A stretch of 64,000 nucleotides of DNA from contig NZ_CP018846.1 in NCBI RefSeq assembly GCF_002025705.1, forward strand, positions 1,169,501 to 1,233,500. The letters run 5' to 3'. The notes under the pieces are model-generated. The model saw only the letters and a list, made by a program, of their open reading frames with translations, was not told where the DNA came from and ran no database searches. Origin of the DNA: Pseudomonas putida. GTDB lineage: Bacteria; Pseudomonadota; Gammaproteobacteria; Pseudomonadales; Pseudomonadaceae. The position numbers were made by a program, and so were the translations under genes. Positions 54,037 through 62,317 of this stretch are shown here, piece after piece (the first letter of the stretch is position 1; each line of letters begins with the position of its first letter).

Positions 54037-54606
54037 ATGAAAACTGGTAAAGAAATCAAACCCGGTACCGTTCTGCGCATCGATAACGATCCGTGGTTGG
54101 TTCAGAAGGCTGAGTTCACCAAGTCGGGCCGTAACAGCGCGATCATGAAGACCAAGCTGAAGAACCTGCTGACCGGCTACAAGACCGAAACCGTCTACGG
54201 TGCAGACGACAAGCTGGACGACGTGATCCTGGATCGCAAAGAAGCGACCCTGTCGTTCATCAATGGTGACGAATACACCTTCATGGACACCACCGACTAC
54301 ACCATGTACGAACTGAACGCCGAGGACATCGAAGCCGTTCTGCCGTACATCGAAGAAGGCATGGAAGACGTCTGCGAAGCCGTATTCTTCGAAGGCCGTC
54401 TGGTATCGGTTGAACTGCCGACCACCATCAGCCGTAAGGTTGTCTACACCGAGAACGCTGCTCGTGGCGACACTTCCGGTAAGGTCATGAAGCCTGCCAA
54501 GCTGGCAAACGGTACCGAGATCCAGGTTGCCGACTTCATCGCTATCGACGAGTGGATCGACATCGACACTCGCGACAACAGCTTCAAAGGCCGCTCCAAG
54601 AAGTAA
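54037..54606 (+). CDS. efp: Elongation factor P, arginine-32 type
   Basis: Translation factor of 189 residues with three beta-barrel domains. The tip loop reads KSGRNSA, so residue 32 is Arg, the form modified by EarP rather than Lys (EpmA/EpmB). C-terminal [13 protein letters not shown]. It relieves stalls at consecutive prolines. The gene sits next to earP, as in pseudomonads. Confidence 0.97.
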   Translation: MKTGKEIKPGTVLRIDNDPWLVQKAEFTKSGRNSAIMKTKLKNLLTGYKTETVYGADDKLDDVILDRKEATLSFINGDEYTFMDTTDYTMYELNAEDIEAVLPYIEEGMEDVCEAVFFEGRLVSVELPTTISRKVVYTENAARGDTSGKVMKPAKLANGTEIQVADFIAIDEWIDIDTRDNSFKGRSKK

Positions 54607-54623
54607 TCCTTCTTGCGAAACGC

Positions 54624-54651
54624 AAAAAACCCGGCCTTGGCCGGGTTTTTT
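54624..54651 (+). terminator. Intrinsic terminator after efp
   Basis: Stem AAAAAACCCGGCC and GGCCGGGTTTTTT with a two-base loop, then more T; 18 bases after the stop. A strong terminator. Confidence 0.93.
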
Positions 54652-54686
54652 TATGCCTGTGATTGCTGCAGCTATCGGCATGCTCT

Positions 54687-54801
54687 TGTGGGAGCGGCCT
54701 TGTGTCGCGAAAGGACCGCAACGCGGTCCCAGCGATATTGCGACCTATGCGAGATCTTGGGGCTGCTTCGCACCCCTTTCGCGACGCAAGGCCGCTCCCA
54801 C
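54687..54801. repeat. REP pair between efp and ohr
   Basis: GTGGGAGCGGCCTTGTGTCG and GCGACGCAAGGCCGCTCCCA in inverted order, with inner GACCGC and GCGGTC. It lies between convergent efp and ohr; the right arm ends 3 bases before the ohr stop. Confidence 0.8.
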
Positions 54802-54803
54802 AT

Positions 54804-55232
54804 TCAGACAGTCACGTGCAACCGGACGTCTACATTGCCGCGGGTGGCGTTGGAGTACGGGCAAACCTTGTGGGCCTTTTCCACCAGCCCTTCGGCGTCG
54901 GCCTGGGCCAGGCCCGGCAGGTTGATGTGCAGGTCGATATCCAGGCCGAAGCCACCGGGGATCTGGCCGATACCGACCTTGGCGGTGATCGAGGCATCCG
55001 CAGGTAGGGCTTTCTTTTCCTGGCCGGCGACGAATTTCAGCGCGCCGATGAAGCAGGCCGAGTAGCCGGCGGCGAACATCTGCTCAGGGTTGGTGCCGTC
55101 ACCACCTGCGCCACCAAGTTCCTTGGGGGTGCTCAGCTTGACTTCCAGCTTGCCGTCGCTGGAGCGGGATTTGCCGTCGCGACCGCCGGTGGAGGTGGCT
55201 TCTGCGATGTACAGCGGAGTGACCTTTTGCAT
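54804..55232 (-). CDS. ohr: Organic hydroperoxide resistance protein Ohr
   Basis: Thiol peroxidase of 142 residues, dimer. Cys60 (AAGYSACFIGAL) is the peroxidatic residue and Cys124 (KVCPYSNAT) the resolving one. It reduces fatty acid and organic peroxides with lipoylated proteins. Likely repressed by OhrR, encoded 141 bases upstream on the same strand. Confidence 0.96.
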   Translation of the reverse strand: MQKVTPLYIAEATSTGGRDGKSRSSDGKLEVKLSTPKELGGAGGDGTNPEQMFAAGYSACFIGALKFVAGQEKKALPADASITAKVGIGQIPGGFGLDIDLHINLPGLAQADAEGLVEKAHKVCPYSNATRGNVDVRLHVTV

Positions 55233-55314
55233 CTTGAGCCTCGCTAGTGTGCTGTGCGCCCCTGGTGATCAGGTGGCGTCGTGTGGGTGCGGGATTTAAA
55301 TTAGCGCGCAATTA

Positions 55315-55324
55315 GTTGGTGCGC
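55315..55324. promoter_or_regulatory. Candidate OhrR-linked 10-mer upstream of ohr
   Basis: GTTGGTGCGC lies 83 bases before the ohr start; the same ten bases occur at 55,875-55,884 before ohrR. A nearby TAGCGCGCAATTAG gives an imperfect repeat of the core. Shared presence is the only evidence that it is an operator. Confidence 0.35.
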
Positions 55325-55373
55325 AAGATAAATCTTCGCCGCTCATCCGAACGGGCATCACACAGCGTAGCCG

Positions 55374-55829
55374 TCAGAGGTTTTTTTGCAGGCTGTCGCG
55401 CAGCTCCAGGAGGTCGGCCTGCAGCTGTTGCAGGCGTTCGAGGCTGCGGCCGCTGGCCTTGAGGATGCACTGCGGCACTTCCCGGGCTTGCTGCTGCAAG
55501 GCGCGGCCCTTGTCGGTCAGTTGCACCAGTACCACCCGCTCATCTTCGCGGCTGCGGTTGCGCTGTAGCAGGCCTTCGCTTTCCAGGCGCTTGAGCAGGG
55601 GCGTGAGCGAGCCAGGGTCGGTCAGCAGGTGCTGGCTGATTTCACCGACAGTAAGGCCGTCCTGCTCCCACAGTACGAGCATTGCCAGGTACTGCGGGTA
55701 AGTCAGGCCCAGCGCTTGCAGCAGCGGCTTGTAGACCTTGGTCATCAGCAACGAGGTGGAGTGCAGGGCGAAGCAGACCTGGTTGTCCAGCAGCAGCTCG
55801 TCACAGGAAGCTTGGGTGTTGGCGTTCAT
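55374..55829 (-). CDS. ohrR: Peroxide-sensing MarR family regulator OhrR
   Basis: MarR-type repressor of 151 residues. Cys19 in DNQVCFALHS is the reactive Cys of OhrR proteins; LTYPQYLAMLVLWE and the wing with RSREDERVVLVQLT are conserved. Oxidation by organic peroxide releases DNA and turns on ohr. A further Cys (about 121, in PQCILK) could make the disulfide of the two-Cys type. Confidence 0.93.
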   Translation of the reverse strand: MNANTQASCDELLLDNQVCFALHSTSLLMTKVYKPLLQALGLTYPQYLAMLVLWEQDGLTVGEISQHLLTDPGSLTPLLKRLESEGLLQRNRSREDERVVLVQLTDKGRALQQQAREVPQCILKASGRSLERLQQLQADLLELRDSLQKNL

Positions 55830-55874
55830 GCAGGTCCTTGAATGTCATCAATGGAGAAATCTAGCACGCTGAAG

Positions 55875-55884
55875 GTTGGTGCGC
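55875..55884. promoter_or_regulatory. Second copy of the 10-mer, upstream of ohrR
   Basis: GTTGGTGCGC, 46 bases before the ohrR start, the same as the copy before ohr. Suggests OhrR also controls itself. Confidence 0.35.
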
Positions 55885-55887
55885 TTA

Positions 55888-56103
55888 CTACCAGCGCAGC
55901 TCACTGCGCGGCGCCAGGCCCCAGGGTGGAACCGGGCGCAAGCGGCTCTTGAGAAATTCGAGCAGCAAACGGCTGCGAGAGTTCGTTTCATGTTCAAGGC
56001 GCAGTGCATAAATGCCACTGGTTTCAGCTTCGGGCGGGCTGTTGTCGCAGAACAGCGGTATTCGTTCGCCGCGCAGCATAGAAACTGCCAGTCTCCTGTA
56101 CAT
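55888..56103 (-). pseudogene. Possible C-terminal remnant of a LysR regulator
   Basis: A 71-codon frame ending RSRLLLEFLKSRLRPVPPWG looks like the last helix of LysR effector domains, where Arg, Phe-Leu and PVPPW are common. The part before (ERIPLFCDNSPPEA, SGIYALRLEH) could be the preceding strand. There is no HTH part; upstream pieces in other frames suggest breakage by frameshift. It occupies the 428-base gap between ohrR and the TSUP gene. Weak call. Confidence 0.35.
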
Positions 56104-56257
56104 CGAGGATCAGGCCTGGCGGGGCGGTCAGGGTATCGGGGCTCATGACCATTTTGCTTATGCGAAGCGCGGGTAGCCATTGTGCGTCGCGGTGAGTTTC
56201 CCTGCCAGCGCGCAATCGTTAGCATGCTCGCATTCCAAACAGGCGGGTGAGACCCTG

Positions 56258-57007
56258 ATGATCGAGTGGTTGTTGTATATCGTGCTGGGCGCTGCCCTGG
56301 GCACCATGGGTGGGTTGTTCGGCATCGGTGGCGGGCTTATCGCCATCCCGGCATTAGGGGTGTTGTTCGGCCTCGATCAGCAACTGGCCCAGGGCACGGC
56401 GCTGGTGATGGTGGTGCCGAACGTGCTGCTGGCGCTGTGGCGCTATCACCAGCGCAACCGTATCGAGTTGCGCCACGCCTTGCCGCTGTCACTGTGCAGC
56501 TTCCTGTTCGCCTGGCTCGGGTCGATCTGGGCGGTGGGCATCGATGCGCATGCCATGCGTCTGGGTTTTGTCGGTTTTCTGGTGGCGCTGGCGGTGTGGA
56601 ACGTGGCGCGGATGTTTCTCAAGGGGGCGCCGCCCACTTCCCAGCTGCGCCATGCCTGGCCGTGGCTGGGTGTGCTGGGCAGCTTTGCCGGGACCATGGG
56701 CGGCCTGTTTGGCGTGGGTGGGGCGGTGGTGGCCACGCCGATTCTGACCAGTGTGTTCGGCGCTACCCAGGTGGTGGCGCAGGGGCTGTCGCTGGCGCTG
56801 GCGGCACCGAGTACCTTGGTGACGCTGGTGACTTACGGGGTGCATCACAGTGTCGACTGGAGCGTGGGTATTCCGTTGGCGGTCGGTGGGCTGCTGAGTA
56901 TCAGCTGGGGCGTGAAACTGGCCCATGCGCTGCCCGAGAAGGTACTGCGGGCGATGTTCTGTGTATTTCTGGTTGTGTGTGCCGTGATGTTGACGTTTGA
57001 ACTATAA
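56258..57007 (+). CDS. TSUP (TauE/SafE) family permease
   Basis: Membrane protein of 249 residues, about eight helices in two homologous halves, each with a Gly-rich motif: TMGGLFGIGGGLIAIPAL and TMGGLFGVGGAVVATPIL. The family exports sulfite, sulfoacetate or similar anions. ATG at 56258 follows GGTGAG. Neighbours give no clue to the substrate. Confidence 0.9.
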   Translation: MIEWLLYIVLGAALGTMGGLFGIGGGLIAIPALGVLFGLDQQLAQGTALVMVVPNVLLALWRYHQRNRIELRHALPLSLCSFLFAWLGSIWAVGIDAHAMRLGFVGFLVALAVWNVARMFLKGAPPTSQLRHAWPWLGVLGSFAGTMGGLFGVGGAVVATPILTSVFGATQVVAQGLSLALAAPSTLVTLVTYGVHHSVDWSVGIPLAVGGLLSISWGVKLAHALPEKVLRAMFCVFLVVCAVMLTFEL

Positions 57008-57014
57008 GATCGCC

Positions 57015-57132
57015 GGGGCCGCTTTGCGGCCCATCGCAGGCAAGCCAGCTCCCACAGGGATAGTGCAGGCTTCGAGGCCTGTGCAGTACCTCTGGGAGCT
57101 GGCTTGCCTGCGATGGGCTGCGCAGCAGCCCC
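57015..57132. repeat. REP pair between convergent genes
   Basis: CATCGCAGGCAAGCCAGCTC and GAGCTGGCTTGCCTGCGATG in inverted order, flanked by GGGGCCGC and GCAGCCCC. Same sub-type as 39,500. Confidence 0.8.
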
Positions 57133-57135
57133 AAA

Positions 57136-57987
57136 TTATTGGAATCCTTCGACAATGTAATCGGCCATGCAGTCGGTAATCGGCGACTGGCTCTGGCTGT
57201 TGCGCAGCAGCATCACGTTGGCCACCGGCAACTGCGGTAACCCTTCGCTCTCGCCCAGAATGCGGATGTTGCCACCCACAAGGCTCTGCAACTGCGCCGT
57301 CACCGCCAGCCCCGCGGTGACGATGGCAAAGATCGCCGCCAGGCTGGGGCTGGTGTAGGCAATGCGGTAGTCGATGCCTTGGGCCTCCAGGGCATTGCAG
57401 GTCCAGGCGCGGCAGAAGCAGTCGGTGTTGAACAGCGCCAACGGCATGGGCCGTTGCTCCTGCGGGCAGAAGCCTTCGGCGGCAGCCCACACCAGGCGCT
57501 CCTGGCGCAACAGTTGGCCAACCTCGTTGCCCGGCTCGCGGGTGACGATGGTCAGGTCCAGGTCCTGGCGCAGCATCAGTTGCTTGGACGAGTCGCAATG
57601 CACCTCCACCTGTACCAGCGGGTAGGCCTGGGCGAAGCTCGAAAGGATGGTCGGCAGAAAGCGCATGGCGTAGTCATCCGGCGTGCCGATGCGCACCAGC
57701 CCGACCATGTGCGGCATGCGCAGGGTGTTGAACACTTCCCCATGCAGTTTGAGGATGCGCCGGGCATACCCAAGCAGCACCTGGCCCTCGGCGGTGAGCC
57801 TGACCTGGCGGCCTTCGCGCTCGAACAGCTGGCGCTGCAGGATGTCTTCCTCCAGGCGCTTCATCTGCATGCTTACCGCCGACTGGGTGCGGTTGACCAC
57901 TTCGCCGGCGCGGGTGAAGCCGCCTTGCTCGGCGATGGCGACGAAGGTGCGCAGCACGTCGGCATCGAGGCTCTGGTACTGGGACAT
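57136..57987 (-). CDS. LysR family regulator, divergent from a DUF1127 gene
   Basis: Protein of 283 residues. HTH with RTFVAIAEQGGFTRAGEVVN and LFEREGRQVRLTAEG, then an effector domain (VRIGTPDDYAMRFLP). It looks like the LrhA/HexA-type group that has MSQYQSLD-like starts. The divergent DUF1127 gene, 96 bases away, may be its target. A much longer frame upstream reads through the divergent gene and is not used. Confidence 0.9.
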   Translation of the reverse strand: MSQYQSLDADVLRTFVAIAEQGGFTRAGEVVNRTQSAVSMQMKRLEEDILQRQLFEREGRQVRLTAEGQVLLGYARRILKLHGEVFNTLRMPHMVGLVRIGTPDDYAMRFLPTILSSFAQAYPLVQVEVHCDSSKQLMLRQDLDLTIVTREPGNEVGQLLRQERLVWAAAEGFCPQEQRPMPLALFNTDCFCRAWTCNALEAQGIDYRIAYTSPSLAAIFAIVTAGLAVTAQLQSLVGGNIRILGESEGLPQLPVANVMLLRNSQSQSPITDCMADYIVEGFQ

Positions 57988-58083
57988 TGCATCAATCTCC
58001 GAGATGCATGGCATCAGAAACATTCGTTGGATTGATCTTAAGCCCGGGCAGAGACTGGAGCCATCAACACGGAGGGCTTCACG

Positions 58084-58302
58084 ATGAAAGGTCATGTCAG
58101 CAGCATCCAGCAACCTGCCTTTTCCCTGAACCACCTGTGGCATGTGGCCCTGGACCGTCCGGCCCGGTGGCTGCAGCTGTACCGCCAGCGCCAGGAACTG
58201 GCCAGCCTGAGTGATGCGACCCTGCATGACCTGGGCTTGAGCCGGGCGGACATACAGCAAGAGGCCGAGCGGCATTTCTGGGATGACCCGTTGCGTAAAT
58301 GA
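58084..58302 (+). CDS. DUF1127 family small protein
   Basis: Protein of 72 residues with the DUF1127 core LYRQRQELASLSDATLHDLGLSRADI. Small proteins of this family bind RNA or partners and influence phosphate and carbon metabolism and motility in other bacteria. Basic N-half. Start follows GGAGGG by eight bases. Confidence 0.88.
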   Translation: MKGHVSSIQQPAFSLNHLWHVALDRPARWLQLYRQRQELASLSDATLHDLGLSRADIQQEAERHFWDDPLRK

Positions 58303-58321
58303 GCTAAGTTTGTCGGTGGGT

Positions 58322-58408
58322 CTACCGGCCTCTTCGCGGCTAAAGCCGCTCCTACAGGCGAAACGGTAGCCTGTGCAGGAGCGGCTTTAGCCGCGAAGAG
58401 GCCGGTAG
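58322..58408. repeat. REP pair with near-perfect arms upstream of the AlkZ-like gene
   Basis: Arms CTACCGGCCTCTTCGCGGCT (58322 on) and its complement up to 58408 pair over about 37 bases with an 11-base spacer. It ends ten bases before the AAGGAG of the next gene, so the transcript leader may carry the hairpin unless a promoter lies inside. Confidence 0.85.
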
Positions 58409-58430
58409 CCCCACCACAAGGAGCCCAGGC

Positions 58431-59651
58431 TTGGCGCTCAAGATGTCCATCAACCAGGCCCGCCGTCTGGCCTTGTCAGCTCAGGGCTTTGGCAAGCCAC
58501 CCGAAGCTACTCCGGCGCTGCCCGCACTCAAACGCATGCTGCAGCGCCTGGGCGTCGTGCAGATCGACTCGGTCAACGCCGTGGTGCGCTCCCATTACCT
58601 GCCGCTGTTCTCCCGCCTGGGCGACTACCCGCCGGCCATGCTCGACCAACTCGCCTGGGGCCGTGGCCGCCAGCGCCAGCTGTTCGAATATTGGGGCCAC
58701 GAAGCCTCGCTGTTACCTCTCAGCCTCTACCCGCTGCTGCGCTGGCGCATGGCCCATGCCGCCGATGGCCGCGGCATCTACCGCCAGCTTGCGCAATTTG
58801 GCCGCGAACGCCAGGACGTGATCGCCCGCGTGCTGGCTGCAGTGCGCGAACAGGGTGCGCTGGGCGCGGGCAGCCTGTCCACCCGCCAGGAGCGGGCCGG
58901 CCCCTGGTGGGACTGGAGCGAAGAAAAACATGCGCTGGAATGGCTGTTCGCCGCCGGTGAAGTGACGGTGGCGGGGCGCCGCGGCTTCGAAAGGCTTTAC
59001 GACGTACCGGAAAAGGTGCTGCCCAAGGCGATCCTCGATCAGGCGCTGCCGTGCGAAACCGAAGCCCATCAAGGCCTGATGCTGCACGCCGCCACGGCCC
59101 TGGGCGTGGCCACCGAACGCGACCTGCGCGACTACTTCCGCCTTGAGCCCGGCCAGGGCAGGGCGGCGCTGGATGAGCTGGTCGCCGATGGCCGTTTGCA
59201 GCCGGTCGAGGTGCAGGGCTGGAAGCAGTTGGCCTACTGCGCCGGCTCACCACGCATCCCCCGGCGCATCGAAGCCAGCGCACTGCTGTCGCCATTCGAT
59301 TCATTGGTCTGGGAGCGCAGCCGCACCGAGCGGCTGTTCGATTTCCACTATCGCCTGGAGATCTACACCCCGGCGCACAAGCGGGTATATGGCTACTACG
59401 TGCTGCCGTTCCTCTACCGCGAGCGCATTGCCGCGCGCCTGGACCTGCGCGCCGAGCGCGCCCTGGGGCAACTGGCGGTACACGCCGTGCATACAGAGTC
59501 GATAGCGTTGGACGATGAGGGGTATCAAGCCCTGGCGGGTCATCTGTTGCGCATGGCCCGCTGGCTGGGCCTGGAGCGGGTGCAACTGAACTGCCCTCGG
59601 GCAGAGGGCAGCCGGTTGCGTCAGGCTTTGCTCAGCGCCGCACCTGCTTGA
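58431..59651 (+). CDS. AlkZ/YcaQ-like DNA glycosylase
   Basis: Protein of 406 residues, like E. coli YcaQ (about 410), which removes nitrogen-mustard adducts and helps unhook interstrand crosslinks. The QΦD catalytic motif is seen as [10 protein letters not shown] near residue 43. Three tandem winged-helix domains are expected. TTG at 58431 is the likely start: AAGGAG lies seven bases before it, whereas ATG 58443 is 19 bases away. The 3' end overlaps the DAHP synthase gene by 20 bases on the other strand. Confidence 0.86.
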   Translation: MALKMSINQARRLALSAQGFGKPPEATPALPALKRMLQRLGVVQIDSVNAVVRSHYLPLFSRLGDYPPAMLDQLAWGRGRQRQLFEYWGHEASLLPLSLYPLLRWRMAHAADGRGIYRQLAQFGRERQDVIARVLAAVREQGALGAGSLSTRQERAGPWWDWSEEKHALEWLFAAGEVTVAGRRGFERLYDVPEKVLPKAILDQALPCETEAHQGLMLHAATALGVATERDLRDYFRLEPGQGRAALDELVADGRLQPVEVQGWKQLAYCAGSPRIPRRIEASALLSPFDSLVWERSRTERLFDFHYRLEIYTPAHKRVYGYYVLPFLYRERIAARLDLRAERALGQLAVHAVHTESIALDDEGYQALAGHLLRMARWLGLERVQLNCPRAEGSRLRQALLSAAPA

Positions 59652-60978
59652 GGGTTTCGGCGATCAGGAAGGCCAGCTCCAGCGACTGATCGGCGTTCAT
59701 CCGCGGGTCGCAATGGGTGTGATAGCGGTCGGACAAGGCATCCTCGGTGATCGGCCGGGCGCCGCCGATGCACTCGGTGACGTTCTGCCCGGTCATCTCG
59801 ATATGGATGCCGCCGGCATGGCTGCCCTCGGCCTGGTGCACCTGGAAGAACTGCTTCACCTCGTCGAGGATCTGCGCGAAGTCGCGGGTCTTGTAGCCGC
59901 TGCTGGCCTTGATGGTGTTGCCGTGCATCGGGTCGGAGCTCCACAGCACCTTGCGCCCCTCGCGCTCGACGGTACGGATCAGGCCCGGCAGGTGCGCGCC
60001 GACCTTGCCGGCGCCCATGCGCACGATCAAGTTGAGGCGGCCGGGGTCGTTGGCCGGGTTGAGCGTGTCGATCAGACGGATCAGCTCTTCGGGGTTCATG
60101 CTGGGGCCGACCTTGACCCCGATCGGGTTGTGCACGCCGCGCAGGAACTCGACATGGGCACCATCGAGCTGGCGGGTGCGGTCGCCGATCCACAGCATGT
60201 GCGCTGAGCAGTCGTAGTAGTCGCCGGTCAGGCTGTCCTGGCGCACGAAGGCTTCTTCATAGTTGAGCAGCAGCGCTTCGTGGGCCGTGAAGAAGCTGGT
60301 CTCGCGCAGTTGTGGCGCGCTGTCCAGGCCGCAGGCGCGCATGAAGGCCAAGGTTTCGTCGATACGGTTGGCCAGTTGGTGGTACTTGTCAGCCAGCGCC
60401 GAGTTGGCGATGAAATCGAGGTTCCACTTGTGCACCTGATGCAGGTCGGCAAAGCCGCCTTGGGCGAAGGCGCGCAGCAGGTTGAGGCTGGCGGTGGCCT
60501 GGTGGTAGGCCTGCAGCAGGCGCTCCGGGTCCGGTACGCGGCTCTTTTCGTCGAAGCCGATACCGTTGACGATGTCGCCGCGGTACGCCGGCAGGGTGAC
60601 GTTGCCGATGGTTTCGTCACCCGAGGAGCGCGGCTTGGCGAACTGCCCGGCCATGCGCCCGACCTTCACCACCGGGCAGCCGGCGGCGAAGGTCATGACG
60701 ATGGCCATCTGCAGCAGCACCTTGAAGGTGTCGCGGATCTTCGCCGCCGAGAACTCGGCGAAGCTCTCGGCGCAGTCGCCGCCTTGCAACAGAAAGGCGC
60801 GGCCCTCGGTGACCTCGGCGAACTGCCGGCGCAGCTCACGCGCCTCGCCGGCGAACACCAGCGGCGGGTAGCTGGCCAGGGTCTGCTCGACCTTGAGCAG
60901 GTGCGCGGCGTCGGGATAGGTCGGTTGCTGCTGGATCGGCAGGGCTCGCCAGCTGTCAGGGCTCCACGGTCGGTTCAT
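59632..60978 (-). CDS. Class II 3-deoxy-7-phosphoheptulonate synthase
   Basis: Plant-type DAHP synthase of 448 residues, first enzyme of the shikimate path. [37 protein letters not shown] and the metal Cys/His/Glu/Asp ([23 protein letters not shown]) are all there. In pseudomonads class II forms are split between a long one (feedback-regulated by Trp) and a short phenazine-linked one; this length fits the long, primary form. Chorismate synthase is also in the window. Confidence 0.95.
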   Translation of the reverse strand: MNRPWSPDSWRALPIQQQPTYPDAAHLLKVEQTLASYPPLVFAGEARELRRQFAEVTEGRAFLLQGGDCAESFAEFSAAKIRDTFKVLLQMAIVMTFAAGCPVVKVGRMAGQFAKPRSSGDETIGNVTLPAYRGDIVNGIGFDEKSRVPDPERLLQAYHQATASLNLLRAFAQGGFADLHQVHKWNLDFIANSALADKYHQLANRIDETLAFMRACGLDSAPQLRETSFFTAHEALLLNYEEAFVRQDSLTGDYYDCSAHMLWIGDRTRQLDGAHVEFLRGVHNPIGVKVGPSMNPEELIRLIDTLNPANDPGRLNLIVRMGAGKVGAHLPGLIRTVEREGRKVLWSSDPMHGNTIKASSGYKTRDFAQILDEVKQFFQVHQAEGSHAGGIHIEMTGQNVTECIGGARPITEDALSDRYHTHCDPRMNADQSLELAFLIAETLKQVRR

Positions 60979-61095
60979 CACAGGCTCGGTATTGTCTGTT
61001 TGGGCTGCCTGCCATGGTAACAGTTGGCGCCGCGCTTGTTGCATCCGGGGCGTTGGCGGACAATGCGCGTTTTTGCGCGGGTGGGTGGCAGGTAG

Positions 61096-61851
61096 ATGGC
61101 GACGGAGCGGGAAGAGAAGCTGTTGGCCCGGGTCGAGGATGCCTTTGGCGTGATCAGCGTGTACGAGGTGGAAGATTACCGCTTCCTCGAATTCGGCGAT
61201 GCCATCGAGCAGAGCTGCGTGTTCACCGCCGACCCGAGTTGGCTGGAATATGACTACACCCGCGCCATGCTGGTTGGCGCGCTGTGCCATGAGCAGCCGG
61301 AGAGCGCGCTGTTTCTCGGCCTGGGCGCCGGCACCCTGACCCAGGCGTGCATGAAGTTCCTGCCGCTGGAAGACATCGAGGCTATCGAGCTGCGCGCGGA
61401 CGTACCTCGCCTGGCCATGGAACACCTGGGGCTGGACGATGACCCGCGCCTGTACGTGCGCATAGGCGACGCCCTGGAGTTGCTGCCCACGGCCGAGCAG
61501 ACCGACCTTTTGTTCGTCGACCTTTACACCGACCACGGCCCGGGTGTCGGGCACCTGGCGTGGAATTTCCTCGAGAACTGCCAGAAGAAGCTGAACCCGG
61601 GCGGTTGGCTGGTGATCAACCAGTGGGCCAACGATGATGGCAAGCCGCTGGGCGCGGCGCTGCTGCGCGGGTTGTACCACCGGCATTACTGGGAGTTGCC
61701 GGTGAAGGAGGGCAATGTGATCCTGCTGGTGCCGGCGGATCTGGAGCAGGAACTGGACCTCGACGGTCTGCGGGCGCGGGCCGAGGCCATGGCGCCGCGG
61801 TTGGGGTATAGCCTGGAAGGGCTGATTCGCGAGATCCGGCCAGCTACCTGA
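61096..61851 (+). CDS. Spermidine synthase-like methyltransferase-fold protein
   Basis: Protein of 251 residues with the aminopropyltransferase/methyltransferase fold. [18 protein letters not shown] replaces the SAM-binding Gly-rich motif; IEAIELR is the acidic strand 2; [13 protein letters not shown] is where spermidine synthase has the Asp of D-T-D; the rest of the polyamine site is not clear. Likely not a true SpeE; function unknown. Start follows GGCAGG. Confidence 0.8.
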   Translation: MATEREEKLLARVEDAFGVISVYEVEDYRFLEFGDAIEQSCVFTADPSWLEYDYTRAMLVGALCHEQPESALFLGLGAGTLTQACMKFLPLEDIEAIELRADVPRLAMEHLGLDDDPRLYVRIGDALELLPTAEQTDLLFVDLYTDHGPGVGHLAWNFLENCQKKLNPGGWLVINQWANDDGKPLGAALLRGLYHRHYWELPVKEGNVILLVPADLEQELDLDGLRARAEAMAPRLGYSLEGLIREIRPAT

Positions 61852-61867
61852 AGGCCCGCACGTTCAC

Positions 61868-61983
61868 TGTGGGAGCGGCCTTGTGTCGCGAAAGGGCCGC
61901 GCAGCGGCCCCGGCAATCCGTGCGGCGAAGCTGTATCCTGGGGCGCTGCGCACCCCTTTCGCGACACAAGGCCGCTCCCACAA
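61868..61983. repeat. REP pair at the start of the deaD leader region
   Basis: GTGGGAGCGGCCTTGTGTCG and CGACACAAGGCCGCTCCCAC in inverted order. It takes the first part of the 463-base gap 61,852-62,314; the rest holds a promoter-like element and the structured leader described separately. Confidence 0.8.
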
Positions 61984-62091
61984 TGAGCGCGTCAGCCATC
62001 TGAGAATTATCGATTCAGCGGATAGCAGCTGATGGCTCGGTACTGGCCGTAGGGCCAGAAAAATTTACTCACTCCCTGGCATTAATTCGGG

Positions 62092-62097
62092 TATAGT
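62092..62097 (+). promoter_or_regulatory. Candidate -10 element for the deaD transcript
   Basis: TATAGT lies 218 bases before the start codon. Transcription would start near 62,104, just where the structured leader begins (GGTC). The -35 is not clear. Confidence 0.45.
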
Positions 62098-62104
62098 ACG
62101 CGCC

Positions 62105-62317
62105 GGTCTTTTAGCGGACCTCAAAATCAGGTGGTGCAAATCCTCCGAGTCCAGCTTCGGCTGCACGTCCGCTAGGCGGACCTTCCCAAGTTTTTCTTTT
62201 TCAATCGTTTTCGCAAATCCCCGCCGACAAAGCTGCCTGGGTGACCGTCCGGTCTTTCAAGGCATGTGCAGCTTTGCAGCATGGGTCTTTGCGGATGCAC
62301 TTAGAGGCAGACCCATG
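62105..62317 (+). promoter_or_regulatory. Structured 5' leader of the deaD-type helicase gene
   Basis: Several helices are visible. AGCGGAC (62113-62119) pairs with GTCCGCT (62167-62173), enclosing GTGCA/TGCAC (62134-62138, 62062 offset: 62162-62166) and CCGA/TCGG. An exclusive alternative is GTCCGC (62167-62172) with GCGGAC (62176-62181), followed by T-rich sequence. Further on, CAAAGCTGC (62228-62236) pairs with GCAGCTTTG (62268-62276). Finally CATGGGTCT (62280-62288) pairs with AGACCCATG (62309-62317), which includes the start codon; the AGAGG ribosome site lies in the loop. Cold-shock helicase genes have long regulated leaders in other bacteria; that this one is regulated is inference. 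Confidence 0.55.

Noticed and set aside
17914..61983. Repeated palindromes that could be taken for a CRISPR array
   Set aside because: Units are scattered singly or in inverted pairs at gene ends, not in direct tandem with even spacers, and no cas gene is present.
62113..62173. A tRNA-like fold with a seven-pair acceptor-type stem
   Set aside because: No anticodon arm, no T-loop consensus and no CCA in register, so it is not a tRNA gene. Kept as part of the deaD leader.
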